Positions 1 through 7,017 of a stretch of 32,192 nt of DNA are shown here, in pieces. Source of the stretch: Candidatus Hydrogenedens sp. (lineage in GTDB: Bacteria; Hydrogenedentota; Hydrogenedentia; Hydrogenedentales; Hydrogenedentaceae); contig DAOSUS010000036.1 in the NCBI GenBank assembly GCA_035378955.1, positions 1-32,192 on the forward strand. The letters are read 5' to 3'. Both the position numbers and the translations under genes were made by a program. The notes below the pieces were generated by a model that was given only the letters and a program-made list of their open reading frames with translations, ran no database searches and was not told where the DNA came from. How positions within the stretch are numbered: the first letter of the stretch is position 1; every line of letters starts with the position of its first letter.

Positions 1-719
1 TGCTTATCGAGCAAACCTGGATAATAAAGAATTCTACCGCAATGTCGGCATGTATGTATCTTCTCACTTGCCATAATTTCATTCACGACCTGAGGGAGTA
101 TCTGCATGAAGCAACCCGAACAGATTTCGTCTTTTAAGGGAACAACCACAGGTCCCGTTTTCTTTCTTTGTTTCACCCGCAAATAGTGACTGAGCAATTC
201 CGGACTAACTGATTTTTGGGCTTCTAATCTTTTCTGTTCTAATCCTTTTCGTTCCTGTATAACCTCTTGAAGTTCTTTATCTATTTGTTCCTCCTGTTTT
301 TTTAATTGTTGAATTTCCGTTTCAATTCTTTTTTTTGCTTCCAAAAAGAACAGATTCGCTTCATCCATTTGAAGCATTATTTTTATTTGTTCTTCTTCCT
401 TTAACCCTATTTGTTTTTTTATCTCATCAATCTCTTTTAATAAAGCCTGATATTCTTCGTTCTTTTTTACCCCTTGTAATTGATTGTTGTATTTTTTTAT
501 TTGTTCCTGTAATTGGGCAATTTGTCTTTCACATTCTCTCTGGTCTAATACAAGCTTCTTATGAGTCTTTTCACTATCTTCTATTTCTTGTCTTAACTTC
601 TTTTCCTGGATTTGTAATTTTTCTTTCTGTTTAGGTATTTCTTTCTCTTTTTGCAACAATGCTTCTATTTGTAAATCAATATCCTGTAATTCTAATAAAT
701 TTTTTATTTGTTCCTTCAT
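1..719 (-). CDS. CdsZ-type coiled-coil protein with C4 zinc ribbon (3' end cut by window edge)
   Basis: The minus-strand frame is open from an ATG at 719 to the left edge with no stop, giving 239 residues. Residues 1 to about 170 are charged heptad-like helix, rich in Lys, Glu and Gln, and include the family motif NEEYQALLKEID near residue 85. The C-terminal part has two Cys-x2-Cys pairs (CSGC and CRHCG) that form a C4 zinc ribbon. This layout matches the DUF164/CdsZ family, whose characterised members are coiled-coil zinc-ribbon proteins linked to nucleic-acid or secretion functions; the role here is unknown. Family length is about 240, so only a few residues are probably missing. A ribosome binding site, AAAGGA, lies 7 nt before the ATG. 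A terminator lies just upstream, so the gene probably has its own transcript. The shorter plus-strand frames here are shadows. Confidence 0.85.
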   Translation of the reverse strand, partial: MKEQIKNLLELQDIDLQIEALLQKEKEIPKQKEKLQIQEKKLRQEIEDSEKTHKKLVLDQRECERQIAQLQEQIKKYNNQLQGVKKNEEYQALLKEIDEIKKQIGLKEEEQIKIMLQMDEANLFFLEAKKRIETEIQQLKKQEEQIDKELQEVIQERKGLEQKRLEAQKSVSPELLSHYLRVKQRKKTGPVVVPLKDEICSGCFMQILPQVVNEIMASEKIHTCRHCGRILYYPGLLDK

Positions 720-740
720 ATATTTTTCCTTTATTTATCT

Positions 741-775
741 AAAAAAAAAGCCACAGCAAAATTTGCTGTGGCTTT
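741..775 (-). terminator. Rho-independent terminator after ilvN
   Basis: A perfect 14-bp inverted repeat (747-760 with 762-775, one-base centre) reads on the minus strand as a hairpin around GCCACAGC/GCTGTGGC. It is followed directly by a run of nine T (complement of 741-749). It closes the pth-ilvN transcript and separates it from the zinc-ribbon gene downstream. The plus strand lacks a comparable T-run, so it acts on the minus strand only. Confidence 0.9.
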
Positions 776-919
776 ACCTTTCAATGCCGTCCCTGAAAGT
801 GTTTGCATCGGCACGGAACGCTACTACCGTAATTGTTCTTCTCAACAATTTTATTTTGATTGTTCCACCTTTGCATTTCCATATCACTTTCAGTCTTTAT
901 TGTAATTTCATTTTCAAAC

Positions 920-1456
920 TCATTCATCATTTTCAGTATCGGAACTATTATTATACCCATTTGAACCGCACCGTTCAATTGCAATAGTTCCTGTGCGAAC
1001 TACTTCGATAATTCCAAAGGGTTTCATCATATCTATAAAGGCTTCTACCTTCCCTTTGGCACCTGTAATCATAATAATCATAGCATGCGTTCCCACATCT
1101 ACAACGCGGGCACGGAATATGTTTGAAATTTCCACAACCTCCGCTCTTGTCTTACGGTCTGCTTTTACTTTCACCATTACCAATTCCCGTTCAACAAAAG
1201 CCGACTGGGTTAAATCTTGAACTTCGATTACATCTACCAGTTTGTTCAACTGTTTTATAATTTGATTTAAGACATTCTCATTTCCGCGGACAGTTACTGT
1301 CATACGGGAAATTTCGGGGTTTTCTGTCTCACCGACGCAGAGGCTGTCAATATTGTATCCCCGGGCACTGAACAATCCCGAAACACGAGCTAAAACCCCA
1401 AAATGATTTTCCACCAGGATACTGATGGTATGTATTTGTTCATTCTTGGTTGTCAT
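920..1456 (-). CDS. ilvN: Acetolactate synthase small (regulatory) subunit
   Basis: This 178-residue protein has an N-terminal ACT domain (about residues 8-82), recognisable from ISILVENHFGVLARVSGLF and the RGYNIDSL segment. The C-terminal domain (about 85-165) contains RVVDVG and ends in the family-typical GIIEVVRTG. IlvN/IlvH binds the catalytic subunit IlvB/IlvI, stimulates condensation of pyruvate or 2-oxobutyrate in branched-chain amino acid synthesis, and confers valine feedback inhibition. Length is normal (160-180). The ATG lies inside the 3' end of pth, so the two genes overlap by 17 bp and are probably translationally coupled. The large subunit gene is not in the window, which is unusual because ilvB and ilvN are commonly adjacent. 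A strong terminator follows at 741-775. Confidence 0.95.
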   Translation of the reverse strand: MTTKNEQIHTISILVENHFGVLARVSGLFSARGYNIDSLCVGETENPEISRMTVTVRGNENVLNQIIKQLNKLVDVIEVQDLTQSAFVERELVMVKVKADRKTRAEVVEISNIFRARVVDVGTHAMIIMITGAKGKVEAFIDMMKPFGIIEVVRTGTIAIERCGSNGYNNSSDTENDE

Positions 1457-2045
1457 AGTCTTTTTCCCTCTTATTATTATTTTCTTTCTTGTTAAAACGG
1501 TTCATTGTTATCTCTATTCCATTCGAAATCCAACTTTCTACAGCAGAAGATGCTTCCTGTATCATGGTATCAACAGCAGATTTTTCCGCGTCCTCAAACG
1601 GCATGAGGACATAATCGGCTAAATCAATAGGGAGTGTAGGTTTTCCCACACCCAATCGCAATCGGGGAAAAGTATCTGTTTTACAGCAATCAATAATAGA
1701 TTGAAGCCCTTTATGCCCACCAGAACTGCCCTGAGGTCTCAATCGTATGGACCCTAACGGTAATTCCACATCATCAAGGATTATTAAAAAATCCTGAGGA
1801 GCAAGGGAAAAATAATCCATAATACTCTTCACCGATTTACCACTCAAGTTCATGAAAGTTGTAGGCTTCATCAGACATATTTTTTCATCTCCCATTCTTG
1901 TATAACCGATATCAGCATAGAAATCTTCACGGGAAATGGGACAATTTATTTTATCTGATAGAAAATCCACTACTCGAAATCCTATGTTATGTCTTGTTTG
2001 AACATATTTTTTTCCGGGATTCCCTAATCCTACAATTACTTTCAT
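1440..2045 (-). CDS. pth: Peptidyl-tRNA hydrolase
   Basis: This 201-residue enzyme releases peptides from peptidyl-tRNA that has dropped off the ribosome. Visible family motifs are GLGNPG at 6-11 with Asn9, RHNIGF with catalytic His19, MKPTTFMNLSG (59-69) with Asn66, and LDDVELPLG with Asp92. In the SSGGHKGLQSI block, Lys112 stands where E. coli Pth has Asn114, a substrate-contact residue. The C-terminal 20 residues are a charged tail rich in Asn, Lys and Glu that overlaps the start of ilvN. The ATG is preceded by AAAGAG, a weak ribosome binding site. A hairpin terminator lies between rplY and this gene, so pth is reached by read-through or an unseen promoter. The order prs-rplY-pth is shared with many other bacteria. 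Confidence 0.96.
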   Translation of the reverse strand: MKVIVGLGNPGKKYVQTRHNIGFRVVDFLSDKINCPISREDFYADIGYTRMGDEKICLMKPTTFMNLSGKSVKSIMDYFSLAPQDFLIILDDVELPLGSIRLRPQGSSGGHKGLQSIIDCCKTDTFPRLRLGVGKPTLPIDLADYVLMPFEDAEKSAVDTMIQEASSAVESWISNGIEITMNRFNKKENNNKREKDYDNQE

Positions 2046-2083
2046 CTCTTTACAATTCCAAAGAAAATTCTTCTTAATATAAA

Positions 2084-2134
2084 TAAAATAAAAAGCATCT
2101 CAAAACTTTTCTGATACAGAAAAGTTAAGATGCT
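2084..2134 (-). terminator. Rho-independent terminator between rplY and pth
   Basis: On the minus strand a long hairpin pairs AGCATCT with AGATGCT, and continues inward through AACTTTTCTG with the matching AGAAAAGTT around a short loop. It is followed by TTTTTATTTTAT. It lies 40 bp after the rplY stop. The stem has one interior mismatch. It may attenuate rather than fully stop transcription, since pth follows in the same direction 38 bp later. Confidence 0.8.
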
Positions 2135-2174
2135 CAATTTACCATGCACCTCGAACGATATGTAAAAGGGGTAA

Positions 2175-2822
2175 TTATTCCTTTTCTTCTTCGGCTTCTT
2201 TAGTCTCTTCGGCACCTTCTTCAGGTTTTTCTTCTTCAGTTGCCGCTTTAGCCTCAAGTGTTCGAGGCACATGGATAGATACAACCACACGGTCTGAATC
2301 CGTCAAAATCTTTACTCCTTCGGGAGGAGTAATATCTGCCACATGGATTGAATGTCCTAAAATTAAATTTGTCACATCAATTTCGATATGTACAGGAATT
2401 TGTAAAGCGAGACATTCTATCTCCAATTCGCGTAATTGATGGTCCAAAACACCACCCATTTTCACACCTTCCGATTGACCCACAAGAATAACCGGAACTG
2501 AGGTATGAATTTTTTGGTCTAATCGTATCTTCTGGAAATCTACATGAATAATAGAATTGCTTACCGGGTCCCGTTGTATCTCTTTTATAATTGCGGGTGA
2601 ATCCAGATGAGCATCCCCTTCAATTTCCAATTTTACTATGGGATGCTTCCCTTCCAGATGAGAAAGCATTTTCGCAAATGTTTTTGCATCCATTTTTAAT
2701 GGTACTGTTTGCTCTTTCATTCCATATAATACAGAAGGAATATTTCCCTCTTTCCTTACCTTTTTTGTAGAAGATTTCCCTTCTTTTGTCCGAAGTTGTG
2801 CCTTAATGACAGGTATTTCCAT
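2175..2822 (-). CDS. rplY: 50S ribosomal protein L25 (long CTC/TL5 form)
   Basis: This 215-residue protein has an N-terminal L25 domain (about 1-95; motif KVRKEGNIPSVLYG) that binds 5S rRNA. A C-terminal beta domain of the CTC/TL5 type follows (about 97-188; motifs HVDFQKI, LGHSIHVADI). The tail after about residue 190 is almost all Glu, Ala, Lys and Pro, common in L25 of this class. I chose the ATG at 2822 over the ATG 15 nt upstream because GGAGAAAGGA lies directly before 2822 and nothing comparable precedes the other. The gene starts 22 bp after prs ends and is followed by a terminator, so prs and rplY form a transcription unit, probably with the tRNA genes upstream. Confidence 0.95.
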   Translation of the reverse strand: MEIPVIKAQLRTKEGKSSTKKVRKEGNIPSVLYGMKEQTVPLKMDAKTFAKMLSHLEGKHPIVKLEIEGDAHLDSPAIIKEIQRDPVSNSIIHVDFQKIRLDQKIHTSVPVILVGQSEGVKMGGVLDHQLRELEIECLALQIPVHIEIDVTNLILGHSIHVADITPPEGVKILTDSDRVVVSIHVPRTLEAKAATEEEKPEEGAEETKEAEEEKE

Positions 2823-2844
2823 AAGTCCTTTCTCCATAAATATT

Positions 2845-3804
2845 TTACGTATTTTGTGTTAATAAACTACTAACAGATTGTTCTTCATGAATATTTCGAA
2901 TAGCCTTAGCAATAAGTGGAGCAAGATTTAACACTTTAAATTTCTCACATCTTTTAGCCTCTTCGTTTAACTCGATAGAATTACAAAAAAGGATTTCTTC
3001 AATAGGAGATTCATTAATTGTCTTCACTGCTTTCCCACTTAGTACAGGATGCGTTGCACAAGCACGAACACTTAAAGCACCCTGTTCTTTTAAAGCAAAC
3101 GCCGCTTTAACTAATGTTCCTGCGGTATCTACCATATCATCGAAAAGAATAGTATGGTAACCTTCTATTTCACCGATAATATTCATCACCTCAGATTGAT
3201 TTTCTTTAGGACGACGCTTATCCACAATGGCTAAAGGCAATCCTAAACGGGAGGCAAACTCTCTGGCACGAGCCACACTGCCCATATCTGGTGAGACAAC
3301 AACATAATCATTTCCATATTTCCGTTTTGCAAATTCTTCAACAAAAACAACATCACCTCTTAAATGGTCAAGAGGTATATCAAAAAAGCCCTGTATTTGC
3401 CCACAGTGCAAATCTACTGTTAGAACACGGTTTGCCCCTGCGGCTGTAATTAAATTCGCCACTAATTTAGCCGTAATCGGAACTCTTCCTTTATCTTTAC
3501 GGTCCTGGCGAGCATAACCAAAATAAGGAATAACAGCTGTAATTCGGTCTGCAGAAGCGCGTCGCACCGCATCTATCATGATAAGTAATTCCATTAAATG
3601 GTCATTCACCGGTGGACAGGTGCTATTCACTAAAAAAATATCTCTACCACGGACATGCTCACATATCTGCACATGAACCTCTCCATCACTGAAGCGGTCC
3701 ACAATTGCATTCCCGGGAAGTATTCCCAAACACTCACAAATATACTCTGTAAGTTTTCGAGACGCATTCCCGGAAAAAACCAGTAAATCGCCCGCACAAG
3801 TCAT
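2845..3804 (-). CDS. prs: Ribose-phosphate pyrophosphokinase (PRPP synthetase)
   Basis: This 319-residue enzyme makes PRPP from ribose 5-phosphate and ATP, feeding purine, pyrimidine, His, Trp and NAD synthesis. Seen are the FSGNAS start, RFSDGE (38-43), the flexible-loop segment YARQDRKDKGR (97-107), metal-binding VDLHCGQIQGFF, the SPDMGSVARA block (171-180), and the PRPP loop FDDMVDTAGT (221-230). Length is standard (310-320). A reading frame 12 codons longer begins with TTG. I prefer the ATG at 3804, which has a GAGAGA purine stretch 6 nt upstream and aligns with the usual Prs N-terminus. It starts 55 bp after the tRNA-Gln gene on the same strand with no clear promoter between, suggesting a shared transcript. 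Confidence 0.96.
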   Translation of the reverse strand: MTCAGDLLVFSGNASRKLTEYICECLGILPGNAIVDRFSDGEVHVQICEHVRGRDIFLVNSTCPPVNDHLMELLIMIDAVRRASADRITAVIPYFGYARQDRKDKGRVPITAKLVANLITAAGANRVLTVDLHCGQIQGFFDIPLDHLRGDVVFVEEFAKRKYGNDYVVVSPDMGSVARAREFASRLGLPLAIVDKRRPKENQSEVMNIIGEIEGYHTILFDDMVDTAGTLVKAAFALKEQGALSVRACATHPVLSGKAVKTINESPIEEILFCNSIELNEEAKRCEKFKVLNLAPLIAKAIRNIHEEQSVSSLLTQNT

Positions 3805-3859
3805 TTTAAGTCTCTCAAATATAGATGTTATTTGTTCCAAAAGTATTTATAGAAAAAAA

Positions 3860-3935
3860 TGGCTGGGGCGGCTGGATTCGAACCAACGAATGCCGGGACC
3901 AAAACCCGGTGCCTTACCAACTTGGCGACGCCCCA
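3860..3935 (-). tRNA. tRNA-Gln (anticodon TTG), CCA encoded
   Basis: The minus strand folds into a full cloverleaf. The acceptor stem TGGGGCG pairs with CGCCCCA; the D arm is GCCA...GGC; the anticodon stem CCGGG/CCCGG holds the loop TTTTGGT (anticodon TTG); the T arm is GTTGG-TTCGAAT-CCAGC. The discriminator is G (3863) and the CCA end is encoded (3860-3862). A run of seven T follows immediately. It lies just upstream of prs, an arrangement also found in other bacteria. Confidence 0.96.
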
Positions 3936-4026
3936 AACGCAGTAATAAAGTATATAAAAAAATCAATTCTATTTTCAAATCCATACCCATTTTTTACTAA
4001 TAAAACAATAAATACAAACAAAAAAT

Positions 4027-4104
4027 TGGCGTCCCCAAGGGGATTTGAACCCCTGTTGCCGCCGTGAAAGGGCGATGTCCTAGGCCAGGCTAGACGATGG
4101 GGAC
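4027..4104 (-). tRNA. tRNA-Glu (anticodon TTC), CCA encoded
   Basis: The minus strand shows acceptor stem GTCCCCA with TGGGGAC, anticodon stem TCGCC/GGCGG around the loop CTTTCAC (anticodon TTC), T arm AGGGG-TTCAAAT-CCCCT, discriminator G and encoded CCA (4027-4029). It is 91 bp upstream of tRNA-Gln on the same strand. A promoter candidate lies about 30 bp upstream. Confidence 0.96.
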
Positions 4105-4132
4105 GCTGATTTATTAAAAATTTTGGAAACAT

Positions 4133-4162
4133 ATAATAACAAAAACACATTTATATTTTCAA
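4133..4162 (-). promoter_or_regulatory. Promoter for tRNA-Glu/tRNA-Gln/prs
   Basis: On the minus strand TTGAAA (complement of 4157-4162) and TATTAT (complement of 4133-4138) are separated by 18 nt, a good sigma-70-type match. The expected start site is about 20 nt before the mature 5' end of tRNA-Glu. It is the best promoter upstream of the tRNA-prs-rplY run. Confidence 0.55.
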
Positions 4163-4244
4163 ATAAACTGTTTTTAACCATCAATATTGGATACTTGCAA
4201 CTTATCCAAAATTTACACAACTTGCAAAAAAAACCTGTTTTTGA

Positions 4245-4255
4245 TATGCTATAAC
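4245..4255 (+). promoter_or_regulatory. Extended -10 promoter candidate for tRNA-Val
   Basis: TGCTATAAC (4247-4255) is an extended -10 element; the overlapping TATGCT (4245-4250) is 17 nt from TTGCAA (4222-4227). Either would start transcription 0-5 nt before the tRNA-Val gene, leaving almost no 5' leader. Confidence 0.45.
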
Positions 4256-4261
4256 TGCTAC

Positions 4262-4335
4262 GGGCGATTAGCTCAGCTGGTTAGAGCGCTGCTTTCACAC
4301 GGCAGAGGCCACTGGTTCAAGTCCAGTATCGCCCA
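4262..4335 (+). tRNA. tRNA-Val (anticodon CAC), CCA not encoded
   Basis: A 74-nt cloverleaf has a perfect acceptor stem GGGCGAT/ATCGCCC, a GCTC/GAGC D stem, an anticodon stem CTGCT/GGCAG around the loop TTCACAC (anticodon CAC), a perfect T stem ACTGG/CCAGT with loop TTCAAGT, and discriminator A. The next bases are CTA, so the CCA end must be added enzymatically, unlike the two minus-strand tRNAs nearby. It is convergent with mnmE. Confidence 0.95.
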
Positions 4336-4398
4336 CTATTGCTTTTTATCATCGTTTTTACAATTTCTACGGGTGTTTCTATTTCATTGCCTCTCTTT

Positions 4399-5781
4399 TT
4401 ACTTCCCTATGCAGAAGGAGGAAAAGATAATATCTAATAACTCTTCTGTAGCAGTTTCCCCGGTGATTTCCCCTAAGGCGTGAAGGGCTTCGCGCAATTC
4501 AAATGCTGTTAAATCGGGCAGTAAATTTTTTTGCTGAACACAATTCTCTATACATTTTTTCGCTCGTAGTAAACTTTCTTTCTGATGTTCATGAGAAAGC
4601 ATAATATCTTCTGATATTTCACTATCACCAAGTAGCACGGATATTAATTCTTTTTCCAGTTTATCTATTCCCAAACCTGTTTTCGCTGAAGTAAAAATAA
4701 GAGGCTTAATATTTTCAGAAATAAGGGTAGGGATTTCAGGGTTTTCATTTAAATCTATTTTATTTACTATAAACATGAGGGTCTTGCTTGTATTTTCTTT
4801 TATCGCCTTATATAACCGAATATCATCATGATTTATACAAGTGGCGTCTGTAACTAATAAAATCACATACGCATTTTCAATAGTTTTCCATGCTCGTTCT
4901 ATACCTTCCTTCTCCACAGGCTCCGAAACTTCCCTCAATCCTGCTGTATCAATTAACCGAACAGGAACCCCTCCCAAGGATATATATTCTTCTATATGGT
5001 CTCGTGTGGTGCCGGGATATGGTGAAACAATGGCACGATTTTCTTGAAGTAGAGCATTAAACAAACTCGATTTTCCCACATTGGGTTTGCCTGCTATTGA
5101 TACGATAACCCCTTCTCTTAAAATTTTACCTCTTTCCGAAGTCGCTAATAATTGTTCCATATTTGCCAATATTTCCCGCAGTTGGGTTAATGACTGCTGC
5201 CATAACTGATCTGGGATTTCTTCCTCTGGAAAATCTATAACAGCCTCAACCCACGCTAAAATTGTTTTAATATGTTCTGAATATTCATAAATCTTTTTCG
5301 AAAGATGTCCCTCTCGCAATTCTCGTGATAATGCTAATGATTTTTTTGTTTTTGCTATTATCTGGTCTAATACGGCTTCTGCCTGTGTTAGGTCAACTTT
5401 TCCATTGAGGAAAGCGCGTTTTGTAAACTCTCCCGGTTCTGCAATTCTTACTCCCCTCTCTAACAACAATTCGATAATACTTCGTAAAATCAGCATGTTT
5501 CCATGAGCATGTATTTCAACAACATCTTCCCCGGTATAAGAATGGGGCGATTTCATCACCAGAACTATTACATCATCAAGGATATTTCCATCTTTTTCCA
5601 CGATATTTCCATAATACATTCCCCGTTTTTTTTTAGAAATATCCTGTCCCGAATGAGAGCGAAAAATATGAGAAACAATATCAACCGAATCAGGACCACT
5701 AACACGGATAACACCAACGGCACTTACTCCGGGAGGGGTGCAAATAGCCGTGATAGTATCATCCCTCAATACATACCCCAT
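4399..5781 (-). CDS. mnmE: tRNA-modifying GTPase MnmE (TrmE)
   Basis: This 460-residue protein works with MnmG to add the cmnm5 group to wobble uridine 34 of certain tRNAs, using methylene-tetrahydrofolate, glycine and GTP. The N-terminal folate-binding domain (about 1-120) contains TICTPP-like and GEFTKRAFLNGK segments. The G domain (about 225-380) has P-loop GKPNVGKSS (231-239), GTTRD (257-261), DTAG (278-281) and NKID. The protein ends in the signature FCIGK with the catalytic Cys457. A longer frame starts with TTG at 5805. I chose ATG 5781 because AAGGA lies 8 nt upstream and the N-terminus fits the family. It is the last gene of the rpmH-rnpA-yidD-yidC-jag-mnmE run, 40 bp after jag. Confidence 0.97.
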   Translation of the reverse strand: MGYVLRDDTITAICTPPGVSAVGVIRVSGPDSVDIVSHIFRSHSGQDISKKKRGMYYGNIVEKDGNILDDVIVLVMKSPHSYTGEDVVEIHAHGNMLILRSIIELLLERGVRIAEPGEFTKRAFLNGKVDLTQAEAVLDQIIAKTKKSLALSRELREGHLSKKIYEYSEHIKTILAWVEAVIDFPEEEIPDQLWQQSLTQLREILANMEQLLATSERGKILREGVIVSIAGKPNVGKSSLFNALLQENRAIVSPYPGTTRDHIEEYISLGGVPVRLIDTAGLREVSEPVEKEGIERAWKTIENAYVILLVTDATCINHDDIRLYKAIKENTSKTLMFIVNKIDLNENPEIPTLISENIKPLIFTSAKTGLGIDKLEKELISVLLGDSEISEDIMLSHEHQKESLLRAKKCIENCVQQKNLLPDLTAFELREALHALGEITGETATEELLDIIFSSFCIGK

Positions 5782-5821
5782 TCTATTTTTCCTTAAAAAC
5801 AACAAATGGTTTTTCTATGTA

Positions 5822-6949
5822 TTATTCAGAAACCTGGCCGGGGTCAATATCATCACCATAAGGTGAACGACCGGGTTTTCCTCGTTTCCAATCGGGTTTA
5901 TAATCTCTACCACCACTTCTTCTATTTTGAGGTTTGTTGGAATAACGGTTATTGGGATACCTATCTCTACGGTCTCTTGTATCTCTATATCCCCTATGGT
6001 CTCTACGGTCTCGATTATTGTAGGGTCTTCTATCGAAACGACGATTCTTCGGGGCAATCACGACACAACGATTATCCCCTTTACCTACACTGAAAGTCTC
6101 AACCGAATGGTCATTCTGTAAGGTCATGTGGATAACTCTTCGCTCATGAGAAGGCATGGGAGATAATTTCATCTTTCTTCCTGTTTTTCTTGCTCGTTCA
6201 GCAAAATCTAAAGCCATTTGTCGTAAGGTATCTTTTCTACGGGCAAGATAATTCTCCGTATCAACAACAAACTTCTCGTTGGAATCTCCTTCTTCAATTC
6301 CAAAGAACATACGGTTGATAAGAAATTGTATGGTTTCAAGGTGAGAGCCTTTTTTCCCAATCAATAAAGCACCGTCTTGCGATTCAATTTCCAGTTTTGG
6401 AATACCATCCTCAGTTCGAACAAATTTTACAGATGCTTCTATCCCCATCTTCTGGAGCATCTCACCTAAAAGGGCTGATGCTTCGTTTCCCTGTGCATCC
6501 GTAATACTCACTTTTGTCTCTTTTTCCTGCACATCCTTGTTCTCTTCTTGAGGGGATTGTTCTGTCATCATACTTTTTCTCTCCTGTCTTGTGTTATGTT
6601 TGCTTTTTTCTTCAAAAGTATTGCCTGATTCCGTCTTGGAATAATTTTTCTCAAATTCTTTACCTTTTCCTTTTGCAGTTTTGGGTAGTGATTTTTCCTT
6701 GCCTTTAGACGGAACATGTTTGCTACCTTTCTCATCTACGGGCTTTTGCGACTTCTGTTGTGGTTCAGGGATTGTTTTCTCGACTGTAACACGAACCTTC
6801 ACAGGACGGGAACCCAGTCCAAGAAATCCTTTACTACCTTCATCAATCACTTCAATGTTCGATACATCAGCCATTTCAACCCCTAACTCTTCAAGAGCCT
6901 TCTGAATGGCTTCCTCTCGTGTTGCTCCAACAGTTTCTATCTGTTTCAT
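5822..6949 (-). CDS. jag: Jag/KhpB RNA-binding protein (Jag-N, KH and R3H domains) with long disordered linker and Arg-rich tail
   Basis: This 375-residue protein begins with the Jag-N domain (1-52; motif KGFLGLGSRPVKV). A Lys/Glu/Ser-rich linker follows (about 55-150), then the KH domain (about 155-228, LIGKKG at 196-201) and the R3H domain (about 230-300, SHERRVIH at 267-274). The unusual end (about 300-375) is dense in Arg, Asp, Asn, Tyr and Gly, with RDRRD and RGYRD repeats, resembling disordered RG/RD-type RNA-binding tails. Jag/KhpB (EloR) binds RNA and affects cell elongation and division in Gram-positive bacteria. Its place after yidC is conserved. The start ATG has GGAG 8 nt upstream. 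Both linker and tail are longer than in typical Jag proteins (about 200-330 residues). Confidence 0.93.
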   Translation of the reverse strand: MKQIETVGATREEAIQKALEELGVEMADVSNIEVIDEGSKGFLGLGSRPVKVRVTVEKTIPEPQQKSQKPVDEKGSKHVPSKGKEKSLPKTAKGKGKEFEKNYSKTESGNTFEEKSKHNTRQERKSMMTEQSPQEENKDVQEKETKVSITDAQGNEASALLGEMLQKMGIEASVKFVRTEDGIPKLEIESQDGALLIGKKGSHLETIQFLINRMFFGIEEGDSNEKFVVDTENYLARRKDTLRQMALDFAERARKTGRKMKLSPMPSHERRVIHMTLQNDHSVETFSVGKGDNRCVVIAPKNRRFDRRPYNNRDRRDHRGYRDTRDRRDRYPNNRYSNKPQNRRSGGRDYKPDWKRGKPGRSPYGDDIDPGQVSE

Positions 6950-7017
6950 ATTACCAACTCCATTATGATTGTAACATGTTTTTTAGTTTTATTGTAAGTT
7001 TTGCACATTGTTATATA

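Noticed and set aside
335..634. 99-residue hydrophobic plus-strand frame
   Set aside because: It is the complement of the coiled-coil zinc-ribbon gene on the minus strand, whose frame is open to the window edge and carries clear family motifs.
2042..2290. 82-residue Lys-rich minus-strand frame
   Set aside because: It re-reads the Glu/Lys/Ala tail of rplY and the terminator in another frame and has no ribosome binding site or family match.
3825..4150. Short frames on both strands over the tRNA-Gln and tRNA-Glu genes
   Set aside because: Both are translations of tRNA gene sequence, which is explained by clear cloverleafs.
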